DNA of 64,000 nt from Rhizobium leguminosarum bv. viciae USDA 2370 (GCF_002008365.1 NZ_MRDL01000051.1:558001-622000), one strand, 5' to 3'. Counted from the stretch's first letter, positions 19,878 through 30,470 are shown. A program made the numbers and translations. Notes: generated by a model from the letters alone, not told the origin.

Positions 19878-20684
19878 ATGGCGGCATTTCATGTCATGAC
19901 GGGTGCTAGCGAAAGCTTGGCGCGGCCCGTCGTCAATCGCATCGGTATAGCTGACGTCTTCGACGCGCTGAAGCGCGGATACGAGGATTTCATGGAGAAA
20001 CCGTCCCACTATGTGTTCCTGTGCCTGATGTATCCGATCGCCGGCGTCTTCCTGACGCTGTGGACCTCGGGCGCCAACCTTTTGCCGATGGTCTTCCCGC
20101 TTATGGCGGGTTTCGTGCTGATCGGCCCGATCGCTGCGATTGGCCTCTATGAAATCAGCCGCCGGCGCGAGGCCGGCCTCGACGCGTCCTGGACGCATGC
20201 GCTCGATGTGCGCCATTCGCCGGCACTGCCGTCGATTGTGGCGGTCGGGCTGATGCTCTGCGGCCTCTTCGTCGTCTGGCTGGTGACCGCACAGACGCTC
20301 TACAGCAATCTGCTCGGCGAGGTCTTTCCGCGCAGCATGGCGGATTTCTTCCGCCAGGTCTTCGGCACGTCAGAGGGCATGCAGCTGATCATCTGGGGCA
20401 ATCTCATCGGCTTCGTCTTTGCGCTCGTGGTGCTGGCGATGACCGTCATCACCTTTCCGCTGCTGCTCGACCGCGATGTCGGGGCGGTAGCCGCCGTCAC
20501 GGCGTCAATCCGCGCGACGATTCTCAATCCGGTGCCGGTGCTGCTCTGGGGCCTGATCGTCGCAGCACTCCTCGTCATCGGCACCATCCCGGTCTTTGCC
20601 GGGCTTGCGCTGGTTATCCCGATCCTCGGCCATGCGACCTGGCATCTCTATCGCAAGCTGATTGCGCGGGAAACCACAGCGTAA
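19878..20684 (+). CDS. DUF2189 integral membrane protein
   Basis: A 268-residue inner-membrane protein with about six hydrophobic helices. It carries the DUF2189 pattern, including an N-terminal DVFDALKRGYEDFMEKPSHY and a central LYEISRRREAG. The ATG at 19878 follows GAGGAGGAG at 19862-19872, a strong ribosome-binding site that rules out the longer frame from 19734. Family function is unknown. It is followed by a perfect palindrome and an iron permease-like gene on the same strand. Confidence 0.85.
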   Translation: MAAFHVMTGASESLARPVVNRIGIADVFDALKRGYEDFMEKPSHYVFLCLMYPIAGVFLTLWTSGANLLPMVFPLMAGFVLIGPIAAIGLYEISRRREAGLDASWTHALDVRHSPALPSIVAVGLMLCGLFVVWLVTAQTLYSNLLGEVFPRSMADFFRQVFGTSEGMQLIIWGNLIGFVFALVVLAMTVITFPLLLDRDVGAVAAVTASIRATILNPVPVLLWGLIVAALLVIGTIPVFAGLALVIPILGHATWHLYRKLIARETTA

Positions 20685-20752
20685 CCACAGCCCTTTCAGC
20701 AGGGAATCTCGGATCCCTGGGGAACCTCGAACCTGCCTCGGAGTTTGTTTAG

Positions 20753-20785
20753 CCAGAGCATGATGTCGTCGACATCATGCTCTGG
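20753..20785. repeat. 33-bp perfect palindrome with CATGATGTCG arms
   Basis: CCAGAGCATGATGTCG is followed by a single T and its exact reverse complement, giving 16-bp arms centred on 20769. The arm AGAGCATGATGTCG is a common rhizobial intergenic repeat unit. It lies 20 bp upstream of the iron-permease-like start and its ribosome-binding site, so if transcribed it would form a very stable hairpin in the leader. Confidence 0.75.
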
Positions 20786-20805
20786 AGACTTCGAGGGATG
20801 TGACG

Positions 20806-21285
20806 ATGAAGCATCTGTTTGCCCACTTCGCAACAAAGGTATCGGAATGGGCGGGCAAACCCGTCATCTTCATCCTGGCACTGATCGCCGTCGTCATCTG
20901 GGCGGCACTCGGCCCCTTCTTCGATTATTCGGAAACCTGGCAGCTGGTCATCAATACCGGCACGACGATCATCACCTTCCTGATGGTTTTCGTGCTGCAG
21001 AACGCCCAGACACGCGACACGCGGGCGATCCAGGCCAAGCTCAATGAAATCATCCTGACCAGCCATGCCGAGAACCGTTTCATCGGTATCGAGAATCTCG
21101 ACGAGGAAGAGCTGAAACGTCTCGACGAGCTGGTCGCCAAGGCCGCCAAAGGCAGGGGCGAGACGGAGGCTTGCCGGACAGCGGAGACAGTGAAAGCGGC
21201 GCCGTTGAAAAAGGCGGAGGCACGCAAGCGTCCTGTGGCTGCCAAAGCACCGAAGCAAAAACAACGGCCGCTTGAGAAAAGCTAG
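20806..21285 (+). CDS. low-affinity iron permease family small membrane protein
   Basis: A 159-residue protein matching the Fet4-like iron permease family (PF04120): two membrane helices (PVIFILALIAVVIWAALGP; WQLVINTGTTIITFLMVFVLQN) followed by QTRDTRAIQAKLNEII. The C-terminal 50 residues are Lys/Ala/Arg-rich. The ATG at 20806 has GAGGG eight bases upstream; a GTG at 20800 is too close to it. Bacterial members are far shorter than fungal Fet4, and iron transport by them is not shown, so the name is by family only. Confidence 0.8.
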   Translation: MKHLFAHFATKVSEWAGKPVIFILALIAVVIWAALGPFFDYSETWQLVINTGTTIITFLMVFVLQNAQTRDTRAIQAKLNEIILTSHAENRFIGIENLDEEELKRLDELVAKAAKGRGETEACRTAETVKAAPLKKAEARKRPVAAKAPKQKQRPLEKS

Positions 21286-21289
21286 ACAT

Positions 21290-21314
21290 AAAAACGGCGC
21301 CTGCAAGGGCGCCG
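21290..21314 (-). terminator. intrinsic terminator of purB
   Basis: CGGCGCC and GGCGCCG (21295-21301 and 21308-21314) form a perfect 7-bp stem with a 6-nt loop. On the minus strand five T's follow directly. It lies 24 bp past the purB stop. Confidence 0.8.
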
Positions 21315-21337
21315 CCATATCGTTGATCTCGAACCGC

Positions 21338-22645
21338 TCACGCGTTGCCAAACACCCGTCGGAAAATCGTGTCGACATGTTTGGTGTGATAGCCGAGGTC
21401 GAATTTTTCGCGGATGTCCTCTTCCGACAGAGCAGCGCGGACTTCGGCGTCGGCAAGCAGTTCTTCCAGGAAGTCCTTGCCCTGTTCCCACACTTTCATG
21501 GCGTTGCGCTGGACGAGGCGGTAGGCATCCTCGCGGGAGGTGCCGGCCTGGGTCAGCGCCAGTAGGACGCGCTGCGAATGGACGAGGCCGCGGAATTTGT
21601 TGAGGTTCTTCTCCATATTCTCAGGGTAGACGAGCAGCTTTTCGATGACGCCGGCAAGCCGCGACAGGGCGAAATCGAGCGTCACGGTGGCATCTGGGCC
21701 AATCATGCGCTCGACCGAGGAATGCGAGATATCGCGCTCGTGCCAGAGGGCGACGTTTTCCATCGCTGGCATTGCGTAAGAGCGGACCATGCGGGCAAGG
21801 CCGGTCAGGTTTTCGGTCAGAACCGGGTTGCGCTTGTGCGGCATGGCCGAGGAGCCCTTCTGGCCAGGCGAGAAATATTCCTCGGCTTCCAGCACCTCGG
21901 TGCGCTGCAGGTGGCGGATCTCGGTCGCTAACCGCTCGATCGACGAGGCAACGACGCCAAGCGTGGCGAAATACATGGCGTGGCGGTCACGCGGGATGAC
22001 TTGCGTCGAGACCGGCTCGGCCTTCAGGCCAAGCGCCTCGGCGACATGTTCCTCAACGCGCGGATCGATATTGGCGAAGGTGCCGACGGCGCCTGATATG
22101 GCGCAAGTCGCGACTTCCTCGCGGGCGGCGACGAGGCGCTGGCGGCAGCGTTCGAATTCGGCATAGGCGAGCGCCAGCTTGACGCCGAAGGTGGTGGGCT
22201 CGGCATGGATGCCATGCGATCGGCCGATAGTGACGGTGTCCTTGTGTTCGAAGGCGCGGTTTTTCAGCGCTTCGAGCAGCCGGTCGATATCGGCAATCAG
22301 GATGTCGGTGGCGCGCACCAGCTGGACGTTGAAGCAGGTGTCGAGCACGTCGGACGAGGTCATGCCCTGGTGGACGAAGCGCGCATCCGGGCCGACGATC
22401 TCGGCGAGATGGGTGAGGAAGGCGATGACGTCATGTTTGGTCACGGCCTCGATCTCATCGATGCGGTCGACGTCGAAGGTGGCGGCGCCGCCTTTCTCCC
22501 AGATCGTCTTTGCCGCCGATTTTGGGATGACGCCGAGTTCGGCCAGCGCGTCGCAAGCATGCGCCTCGATCTCGAACCAGATGCGGAACTTGGTTTCGGG
22601 AGACCAGATGGCGACCATTTCGGGCCGGGAATAACGCGGGATCAT
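21338..22645 (-). CDS. purB: adenylosuccinate lyase
   Basis: A 435-residue lyase acting twice in purine synthesis: SAICAR to AICAR and adenylosuccinate to AMP. Typical segments are visible: the N-terminal MIPRYSRPEMVAIWS, TSSDVLDTC with catalytic-region residues, RSHGIHAEP, and the fumarase/ASL signature SSAMPHKRNP. The length is normal. It is a separate unit about 5 kb from purC, ending in an intrinsic terminator. Confidence 0.97.
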   Translation of the reverse strand: MIPRYSRPEMVAIWSPETKFRIWFEIEAHACDALAELGVIPKSAAKTIWEKGGAATFDVDRIDEIEAVTKHDVIAFLTHLAEIVGPDARFVHQGMTSSDVLDTCFNVQLVRATDILIADIDRLLEALKNRAFEHKDTVTIGRSHGIHAEPTTFGVKLALAYAEFERCRQRLVAAREEVATCAISGAVGTFANIDPRVEEHVAEALGLKAEPVSTQVIPRDRHAMYFATLGVVASSIERLATEIRHLQRTEVLEAEEYFSPGQKGSSAMPHKRNPVLTENLTGLARMVRSYAMPAMENVALWHERDISHSSVERMIGPDATVTLDFALSRLAGVIEKLLVYPENMEKNLNKFRGLVHSQRVLLALTQAGTSREDAYRLVQRNAMKVWEQGKDFLEELLADAEVRAALSEEDIREKFDLGYHTKHVDTIFRRVFGNA

Positions 22646-22718
22646 GGGCGGCTGCCTTCACTTCAAGGGGTTTGCTTTATTGAGGTTAGCGCCCCTGTAG
22701 CAAAGACGGGCGGCAATC

Positions 22719-23204
22719 TCAACGCATGCGTTTGGCAAGATGATAGCTGCTTGCGACAAGGCAGACGAGGCCAAGCGGCAGAAAGAGGCGCAGGCCGATC
22801 ACCAGAAACTGGTAGACGGCGCTGGCACCGGTGAAGACGAACTGGAAAGCCCAGACGACGCTGCCGAAGGGCGCATGCCAGCGCGAATAGAAGACCCGGT
22901 ATTCCATGGCGAAGAGGAAGGCGGTCATCAGGATCGTTGCTGCTGTCAGCGTCACGAAAAAAGCGGCAAAACGCGCTTCCGGCGGCCTGCCATAAGCAAA
23001 GAAACGGGCGACCGGCAGGGCAAATGGCCAAGCGAACAGACCGCCGGCGAAATAGAGTGCTGCGACCTCGGCAAGGCGGCTCGTCTGCAGGCCGTTGCGC
23101 AAGTAAAGGCCGAGCATGGCGGCGGCAAGCATCTGCATGCCCCAAAGCAAAGCGCCGGCGATCAGATCGGGGTAGGGTGGCCGTGCAGCTCTTAGACGAT
23201 CCAT
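22719..23204 (-). CDS. small integral membrane protein, unknown function
   Basis: A 161-residue protein with four hydrophobic helices (DLIAGALLWGMQMLAAAMLG; ALYFAGGLFAWPFALPVARF; FAAFFVTLTAATILMTAFLF; FTGASAVYQFLVIGLRLFLP), hence an inner-membrane protein. The ATG at 23204 gives a short polar N-terminus; the open frame continues upstream but reads Arg/Pro-rich without family character. No domain is recognised. It is downstream of the DUF2259 gene on the same strand, probably the last gene of the rpe transcript. Confidence 0.65.
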   Translation of the reverse strand: MDRLRAARPPYPDLIAGALLWGMQMLAAAMLGLYLRNGLQTSRLAEVAALYFAGGLFAWPFALPVARFFAYGRPPEARFAAFFVTLTAATILMTAFLFAMEYRVFYSRWHAPFGSVVWAFQFVFTGASAVYQFLVIGLRLFLPLGLVCLVASSYHLAKRMR

Positions 23205-23236
23205 CCTGGGGCGATCCGTCCTCGGGTGATCCGTGC

Positions 23237-23962
23237 TCAGGGATGAACCGGAACGGCGATCCAGCGGCCGTTCCGTTCGGCATCGAAGGCCAGGACGAGG
23301 GCGATATGGACCTGGTTTCCGGTTTCGGGCTGGTAGACCAGAGCGCCGCCGATCCGGTATTCGACGGAACATGCGCGCTCGGCCGGAACCGCCGTCGCCT
23401 GGCGCGCCGCCTGCCGGTTCGGAGCGCCTTCCTTTTCGATCATTTGCAGGCTGAAGCCGATGACCCGCTTGTTGACCGCAGCGCAATCCTTCGGCGTCGG
23501 TACCGGCATCTCGCCGAGCGAGAGCGTATAGGGCGATTTCGGCGGACCGTCGGTCGCAAGTGTCGTGTAGCGGATCGTCTTCGAAGGGGAGCCGAGTTCG
23601 GTCGGCGGATTGAAGGCGGCGATCAGGCCGGGATTGGTCAGAAGATCGTATTTGTCCATCTGGCTGCGCGCCGCCGTCAGGTTCTGCCGCCGCGCCTTGG
23701 AAAGATTGGCGTCCTTATCGGTCAGCTCCGTGTGGAAGGGCGTGCCCTCCAGATATTGGCCGCTGTCGGTATCGACAAAGTAAGTGTTGGAGTAGGGGAC
23801 GCCGCCGCTCTGCTCGATGCCGAACTCCTGGAATCCGAAAACCTTGCCGTCGGCGGAAAAGCCGATCGGCTGGATATTGGCGATGTCGCCGGCAAGTGAC
23901 AGGCCGGGCAGGCCGGCAAATGCGACGGCAAGCATGCCGCCGATGATCAGACGTTTTTTCAT
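23237..23962 (-). CDS. DUF2259 secreted protein
   Basis: A 241-residue exported protein. A signal peptide (KKRLIIGGMLAVAFAGLPGLSLAG) is followed by the DUF2259 domain, which opens with IQPIGFSADGKVFGFQEFGIEQSGGVPYS. The family is periplasmic and uncharacterised. Its start codon overlaps the rpe stop by 4 bp, so it is translationally coupled to ribulose-phosphate epimerase, an arrangement without obvious metabolic sense. Confidence 0.85.
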   Translation of the reverse strand: MKKRLIIGGMLAVAFAGLPGLSLAGDIANIQPIGFSADGKVFGFQEFGIEQSGGVPYSNTYFVDTDSGQYLEGTPFHTELTDKDANLSKARRQNLTAARSQMDKYDLLTNPGLIAAFNPPTELGSPSKTIRYTTLATDGPPKSPYTLSLGEMPVPTPKDCAAVNKRVIGFSLQMIEKEGAPNRQAARQATAVPAERACSVEYRIGGALVYQPETGNQVHIALVLAFDAERNGRWIAVPVHP

Positions 23963-24636
23963 GCTCGTGCCCCTTCGGCTGCCTGACGCAGATCGGCGAC
24001 AGTCCGGCGATAATCCTCGACCGTATCGCCCTTGAAAATTGCCGAGCCGGCGACGAGAACGTTGCCGCCTGCCCGGGCGATATCAGGCGCCGTTTCCACT
24101 GTGACGCCGCCGTCGACCTGGAGTTCGATCGGCCGGTCACCAATCAGTGACTTCGCCGCGGCAATCTTTGCCGCCATCGCAGGAATGAACTTCTGTCCAC
24201 CGAAACCGGGATTGACCGACATGATCAGGATGAGGTCGACATCGTCGAGCACGTTCTCGATGGCGCTGAGCGATGTCGCCGGATTGATCGTCACGCCGAC
24301 CTTCTTGCCGAGATTGCGGACGGTCTGCAGCGAGCGGTGCAGATGCGGTCCGGCTTCGGCATGGACGGTAATGCGGTCGCAGCCGGCCTTGGCGAAGGCT
24401 TCGAGATAGTCGTCGACCGGCGAGATCATCAGGTGGCAGTCGAAGGTGGCTGATGTATAGGAGCGCAGCGACTTGATGACATCGGGGCCGAAGGAGATGT
24501 TCGGCACGAAATGCCCGTCCATGACGTCGAGATGGATCCAGTCGGCGCCAGCGGCCGTCACGTCGCGCACCTCCTCGCCAAGCCTGGCGAAATCCGCTGC
24601 GAGGATCGAGGGGGCAATGCGAATGGGCAGCGTCAT
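23959..24636 (-). CDS. rpe: ribulose-phosphate 3-epimerase
   Basis: A 225-residue TIM-barrel enzyme interconverting ribulose-5-phosphate and xylulose-5-phosphate in the pentose phosphate pathway. Signature blocks are intact: IAPSILAADFARLG, WIHLDVMDGHFVPN with metal ligands, CHLMI, MSVNPGFGGQKF and VDGGV. It is upstream of and overlapping the DUF2259 gene. Confidence 0.96.
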   Translation of the reverse strand: MTLPIRIAPSILAADFARLGEEVRDVTAAGADWIHLDVMDGHFVPNISFGPDVIKSLRSYTSATFDCHLMISPVDDYLEAFAKAGCDRITVHAEAGPHLHRSLQTVRNLGKKVGVTINPATSLSAIENVLDDVDLILIMSVNPGFGGQKFIPAMAAKIAAAKSLIGDRPIELQVDGGVTVETAPDIARAGGNVLVAGSAIFKGDTVEDYRRTVADLRQAAEGARA

Positions 24637-24700
24637 CGAATCTTACTCCGTATGGGCCGCCATTTGACCGCGGCGCCCGAATTCAAGGCTGGCGCGCCGC

Positions 24701-25783
24701 TCATTGTGTCGGTGCGCCAGGTGGAAAAAAGCCGTTGCCCCGCCATTCGAGCAGGCGGTAGGGGTTTTGCGAAAGCTCATGCGCATCGGTGAAGGCGATG
24801 GCGCCGACCGGCGTCTGGAATGTCGTGCCGAGAAGCGTCTCCTGCAGGGGCTTGCCCGCCGCAGCGGCGGCTTGCCCCGCCTGGCCGGCAATGAGTGCCG
24901 CGGCCAGCGACGGCAGGACATAGCCTTCCGGCTCGATGCCTTTGGCGCGCAGCGCGTCGGCCGCAGCCGTGCCTTCCGGTAGAACGGCGTATTCGGGCAG
25001 GGCGACAGCGCGCACGCCTTCATTCAGCGGCAGCGGCTGGTCGGCAGCGCGCATGGCATCGCCGCCGAGGATGGACAGCGGGATATTCTCAGCCTTGGCA
25101 TCGCGGGCGATGACGGCGACGTCGTTGCGGTCGCCGCCGATGAAGACCCTGGTGGCACCGGCCCGTTTCAGGCGGCGGACAAGGGCAATCTGCTGCTCCT
25201 GTCCTGGCCGGTAGGTATCGGTAAAGACCGGCTTCAGGCCGTTCTGCTCCAGCGCATTGCGCACCGCTTCCGTCAGTTCGCGGCCATGAATGGTGCCGTC
25301 CTCGATCAGGGCGATCGGATCGGCGGCCCAGTCCTTCAGGATCGCCTCGATGATCTTTGCCGCCTCGGCACCGTCGGCGGGTGCTGCCCGGAAGAGCGGC
25401 CAGCCGTTCTTCAACGCATCCTCCATGAGGATGCGGGAGCGCACCGAGACGGTGATCGCGGGAATGCTGGCGTCCTTCAGCTTCGGCAGCGCGCCTTCGA
25501 GCGTTTCGCTACAGAGAAAGCCGATCGCGACCTGCACCTTGGCATTGACAAGCGCATCGGCGACCGCAGCACCGCTATTGTCCTCGCAGGTCTCGTTGAT
25601 GGCGACGAGGGTATTTTCTGACTGCTGAATCTCGAAGCCGGCACCGGCGGTAATCTGGGCGCCGAGCAGGGCGAGCGGGCCGTTCTGGGGGGCGACGACG
25701 CCGATTGTCACGCCGGCCGCATGGCCTTGCGCCGCCGCTCCCAGCAGCGCCAGAAAAGCTGCTATGCCACGCAGGTTGATCAT
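24701..25783 (-). CDS. periplasmic branched-chain amino acid-type binding protein
   Basis: A 360-residue protein with an N-terminal signal peptide (cleavage probably after GHA near residue 23) and a type I periplasmic-binding fold of the Peripla_BP_6 / LivJ group: VTIGVVAPQNGPLALLG, then VAIGFLCSETLEGALP, then the second lobe from about 150. It has no adjacent permease or ATPase genes, so it is either an orphan component or a periplasmic sensor. The ligand is not deducible. Confidence 0.83.
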   Translation of the reverse strand: MINLRGIAAFLALLGAAAQGHAAGVTIGVVAPQNGPLALLGAQITAGAGFEIQQSENTLVAINETCEDNSGAAVADALVNAKVQVAIGFLCSETLEGALPKLKDASIPAITVSVRSRILMEDALKNGWPLFRAAPADGAEAAKIIEAILKDWAADPIALIEDGTIHGRELTEAVRNALEQNGLKPVFTDTYRPGQEQQIALVRRLKRAGATRVFIGGDRNDVAVIARDAKAENIPLSILGGDAMRAADQPLPLNEGVRAVALPEYAVLPEGTAAADALRAKGIEPEGYVLPSLAAALIAGQAGQAAAAAGKPLQETLLGTTFQTPVGAIAFTDAHELSQNPYRLLEWRGNGFFPPGAPTQ

Positions 25784-25934
25784 GAAAGGCGGAGATCCCT
25801 AGCCATCGTCCATGCCCTTTTATCCGCAAGGCCGCGATCGTCAAAGAAAAACAAGCGCAACACAGCGCTTTTCACCGGTCCTATTGTAGAAAAGGTAACC
25901 GATGCTCGCCATATTGGCGCGATAGCAAGTCGAA

Positions 25935-26038
25935 CTACAGCGCCGCGCGTCTTTTCAGGCGCGCAAACGACGCTGTAGCACTTTGAATGGCTGCATAATT
26001 TTGTCCTTAAATCGATTCCGATTTAAGGATTTATGCAG
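25935..26038. repeat. complete RIME-type intergenic mosaic element
   Basis: Two adjacent palindromes form the classic rhizobial RIME layout. The first, 44 bp at 25935-25978, begins CTACAGCG and ends CGCTGTAG. The second, 48 bp at 25991-26038, begins CTGCATAA and ends TTATGCAG, with a central TTAAATCG/CGATTTAA-like stem. A shortened copy occurs at 61662-61721. It lies directly upstream of the flavin reductase gene. Confidence 0.85.
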
Positions 26039-26072
26039 TAGGCAGAATAAGCGCGTACGGGAGAAGCAGGTG

Positions 26073-26564
26073 TTGAACAGGCAGCATATCGACCCTGGCC
26101 TTTATCGCGATGCCATGAGCCGTTATGCCGGCCATGTACAGCTCGTGACGACGGCGATGGGCGAGCTGCGCCGCGGCGTCACCATCACGGCCGCCTGCTC
26201 GGTTTCGGACAATCCGGCCTCGGTGCTGGTCTGCCTCAACAACACCAATCCGAAGAACGAGATCTTCTTTCGCAGCGGCATTTTCGCGCTGAACACGCTC
26301 GGCGCCCATCATCAGGGCGTTGCTGATGCCTTTTCCGGGCGCACGTCGCTTGCCAATGACGACCGTTTCGCCAGCGCCCGTTTCGAGATGCTTGCCACCG
26401 GTGCGCCCGTGCTCGCCGACGCGCTTGCCGCCTTCGATTGCCGGGTGATCGATATCAAGGAACTGCCGACGCACAACGTCATCTTCGGCGAGGTCGCGGC
26501 TGTCCGTTTCAGCGAAAAACACCCGGCGCTCATCTATCTGAACCGGGATTATCACGCGCTGTGA
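26073..26564 (+). CDS. flavin reductase family protein
   Basis: A protein of about 163 residues with the split-barrel FMN-binding fold of flavin:NAD(P)H reductases that feed two-component monooxygenases. Visible are YAGHVQLVTT, RRGVTITAACSVSDNPASVLVCLN and FALNTLGAHHQGVADAFSG, which cover the flavin site. No ATG fits; the start must be TTG at 26073 or GTG at 26070, with GGAG at 26060-26063. The leader region is largely the RIME element. No partner monooxygenase is nearby. Confidence 0.85.
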   Translation: MNRQHIDPGLYRDAMSRYAGHVQLVTTAMGELRRGVTITAACSVSDNPASVLVCLNNTNPKNEIFFRSGIFALNTLGAHHQGVADAFSGRTSLANDDRFASARFEMLATGAPVLADALAAFDCRVIDIKELPTHNVIFGEVAAVRFSEKHPALIYLNRDYHAL

Positions 26565-26596
26565 TTGGAGTGGCCGGGATTTCGAAGGAATAGCGA

Positions 26597-26914
26597 ATGG
26601 ACAATGCCGGGATCGAGGAAATGTTTCAGGGGCTTGGCCCCGTTACGGTCAAGCGCATGTTCGGCGGCAAGGGCATCTATCATCTCGGGCGCATCATCGC
26701 GCTCGAAGTGCGTGACGAGATGCTGCTGAAGGCCGATGAGACGAGCGCCCCGGAATTTGCCGCGGCCGGCGCCACCCAATGGACTTATGAAGGAAAGAAC
26801 GGCAAGCCTGTGAAGATGCCCTATTGGTCGATCCCCGACGAGGCCTACGATGATCCCGATCTGATGGCGAAATGGGTGCGGCTTGCCTATGAGGCGTCGC
26901 TTCGCGCCGAATGA
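26597..26914 (+). CDS. TfoX/Sxy N-terminal domain protein
   Basis: A 105-residue protein consisting only of the TfoX N-terminal domain: LGPVTVKRMFGGKGIYHLGR, then LLKADE, then MPYWSIPDEAYDDPDLMAKWVRLAYEAS. Full-length Sxy of enteric bacteria has an extra C-terminal domain and controls competence with CRP; rhizobial single-domain members are uncharacterised. It is 32 bp after the flavin reductase and convergent with the Nudix gene, whose stop abuts this one. Confidence 0.88.
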   Translation: MDNAGIEEMFQGLGPVTVKRMFGGKGIYHLGRIIALEVRDEMLLKADETSAPEFAAAGATQWTYEGKNGKPVKMPYWSIPDEAYDDPDLMAKWVRLAYEASLRAE

Positions 26915-27337
26915 CTAGCCGCGTTCGGCGGTCGGCAAGGCTGCTATGGCAGCCTTGGTGAAGGCCGACAGCGGCTCGGGCAGATCCGTCAGGGGAAACC
27001 AACCGAAATCCGAAAGCTTGTCCGGTTCGGTCAGTTGCGGCTCGCCGTCGACGTCACGGGCGAGATAGAGGATCGAAATCCAGTGCTGGCGATCGGCCTC
27101 GATGATCTGCTCGCTCATGCAGAGGCGCTCGATGCGGCCGATCGTCAGGCCGGTTTCCTCTTCGGCCTCGCGGCGCGCAGCTTCCTCAGCCGGCTCCATG
27201 TGATCCACCTTGCCGCCGACGATATTCCAATAGCCGGCTTCAGGTGGACGCATGCGTTTGTAGAGAAGGATCCTGGCGTCGCGCAGAATCACCAAGCCGA
27301 CGCCGAGACCCGGAAAATCAATACCGGGCCTGCCCAT
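26915..27337 (-). CDS. Nudix hydrolase
   Basis: A 140-residue Nudix protein cleaving nucleoside diphosphates linked to another moiety. The Nudix box is complete: GGKVDHMEPAEEAARREAEE continuing into ETGL (G-x5-E-x7-REUxEExGU pattern). The LLYKRMRPPEAGYWNIVGG lead-in is typical of MutT/NUDT1-like dNTP or oxidised nucleotide pyrophosphatases. Substrate not assignable. It ends base-to-base with the TfoX-like gene and lies 7 bp upstream of the helicase stop. Confidence 0.9.
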   Translation of the reverse strand: MGRPGIDFPGLGVGLVILRDARILLYKRMRPPEAGYWNIVGGKVDHMEPAEEAARREAEEETGLTIGRIERLCMSEQIIEADRQHWISILYLARDVDGEPQLTEPDKLSDFGWFPLTDLPEPLSAFTKAAIAALPTAERG

Positions 27338-27344
27338 CGGAAGT

Positions 27345-28907
<1,563 letters not shown>

Positions 28908-29045
28908 TCCGTTCGGCCGAGCTCTGAACGAGTCGGCGGGATTGCATGCCGCAATGCAGCGCGACATAGCCCCGAATGGCCGGCAAGTCAAGAAATAGAG
29001 ACGCCGCACCCATTGCAGAGTGAAGCGTTGGTTACCGGGCAGGAG

Positions 29046-30365
29046 TTACTTGATATAGGTGGCGAGTTTAAGGCCGGCATTCATGAAATATACTGGATCG
29101 ACCGCGTGGCCGTCCTGGCGCACTTCATAATGCAGGTGCGTGCCCGTCGAGCGGCCGGTGCTGCCGGCAAGGCCAATGACGTCATCGCGATCGACCGTGT
29201 CGCCGACCTTGACCAGGACCTGGGACATATGCCCGTAGCGCGTCGAGATGCCGTTGCCGTGATCGATCTCGACCATGTTGCCGTAGCCGCCGGTCCAACC
29301 GGCCGAAATCACCTTGCCGGGGGCCGTCGGGCGGATCCTTTCGCCCGGCGAAAAGCGGAAGTCGATGCCGGAATGGAGCGCGAGGCGGCCGAGGAAAGGG
29401 TCGCGTCGATTGCCGAACGGGCTCGTCACGTCCTTGCCGATAGCGGGATTGCGGAAAGGCAGGGATTCGGCGGTGCTGCGCACCTCTTCGAGACGGGTCA
29501 ACGCGCCGTCGAGCGCGACCAGAGAATTGTTGAAGTCGTCGTTGCTTTCGGGCTCGACATAGGGGCCGCCGACGGCATCGTCATCGTCTTTCTTGGCGGC
29601 GGTCTCGGGCATCGGAATCTTGAAGCGGGTCAGCACGGTCTCGATGGCGTTGGCGGCATTGCCGGCATCGCTCGTCAGCTGTTCGACACGGCTGCGCTGG
29701 TCCTGTTCGACATCTTTCAGCGATAGCGTCACCTTGGAGAAGATGCGGTCGGCACGGTCGCCGACCGTGTCGGTCGCCGGCACATAGGCAAGCGTCGAAT
29801 TGTCGGGCGTCGCATCGGCGGGCGCGCCGCTTGCCAGCTGTTTCTCGATCGCCTCGATGCCGCCGCCGGTGAGTGAAGCACGCTTGTCCTTGATATCAGG
29901 CGCATAGGACTGAACGGGCGAGGACGGCGCAGGCAGGGCGCCATCTTTTTCCGTCAGGCCGGAGCTTTCGGCCCGGTCGAGCAGATTGTCGAGTTTGCCA
30001 TGGCGCGAGGTGAGCGCCATCTGCTGCTCCATCAGCTTGTCGACCTTGTCTTCGACCACCTGCTGGTCGAGAAGCTGGCGGGAGGTGATGCGGTCGACCT
30101 GCGCGCGGAGGGCAGCGATGCGGTCTTCATAGTCGTGCTGCATGCGGGCCTGGCGGGCCATGGTGGCGCCGATCAGGTCGTCGCGCAGCACGAGATAGGA
30201 CGTGGCCAAGAGGTAGCCGATCGAGAAGACGCCGAGGAAGCAGAAGGCCACCGCAGCCATCCAGGGCCGGACCGTCATATGGCGAACCTTGTCACCGCTT
30301 GCCAGGATGAGGATATGTTCCTGTGCCCGCCTGCCGAATACCCGGTGCTGATGTCCGCTGTTCAC
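29046..30365 (-). CDS. M23 family metallopeptidase with N-terminal transmembrane and coiled coil
   Basis: A 439-residue envelope peptidase. A single membrane helix (MAAVAFCFLGVFSIGYLLATS, about residues 35-55) is followed by a long coiled coil to about 120, a linker, and a C-terminal LytM/M23 domain with LHSGIDFRF (His and Asp zinc ligands), RYGHMSQ and THLHYEVR. All zinc residues are present, so it should be an active endopeptidase or at least fold as one. The N-terminal half matches the DUF5930-type arrangement of alphaproteobacterial proteins. A role in peptidoglycan remodelling is inferred. Confidence 0.92.
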   Translation of the reverse strand: MNSGHQHRVFGRRAQEHILILASGDKVRHMTVRPWMAAVAFCFLGVFSIGYLLATSYLVLRDDLIGATMARQARMQHDYEDRIAALRAQVDRITSRQLLDQQVVEDKVDKLMEQQMALTSRHGKLDNLLDRAESSGLTEKDGALPAPSSPVQSYAPDIKDKRASLTGGGIEAIEKQLASGAPADATPDNSTLAYVPATDTVGDRADRIFSKVTLSLKDVEQDQRSRVEQLTSDAGNAANAIETVLTRFKIPMPETAAKKDDDDAVGGPYVEPESNDDFNNSLVALDGALTRLEEVRSTAESLPFRNPAIGKDVTSPFGNRRDPFLGRLALHSGIDFRFSPGERIRPTAPGKVISAGWTGGYGNMVEIDHGNGISTRYGHMSQVLVKVGDTVDRDDVIGLAGSTGRSTGTHLHYEVRQDGHAVDPVYFMNAGLKLATYIK

Positions 30366-30470
30366 GCAGGCTCTCCCGATTGATGCTCTACGCCTCTTTC
30401 GGAAAATTAGACACTGTTATGGTTAATGAATGCTTTCATTGTCGCCGTGGCATCATAAATTTCAGTGACT

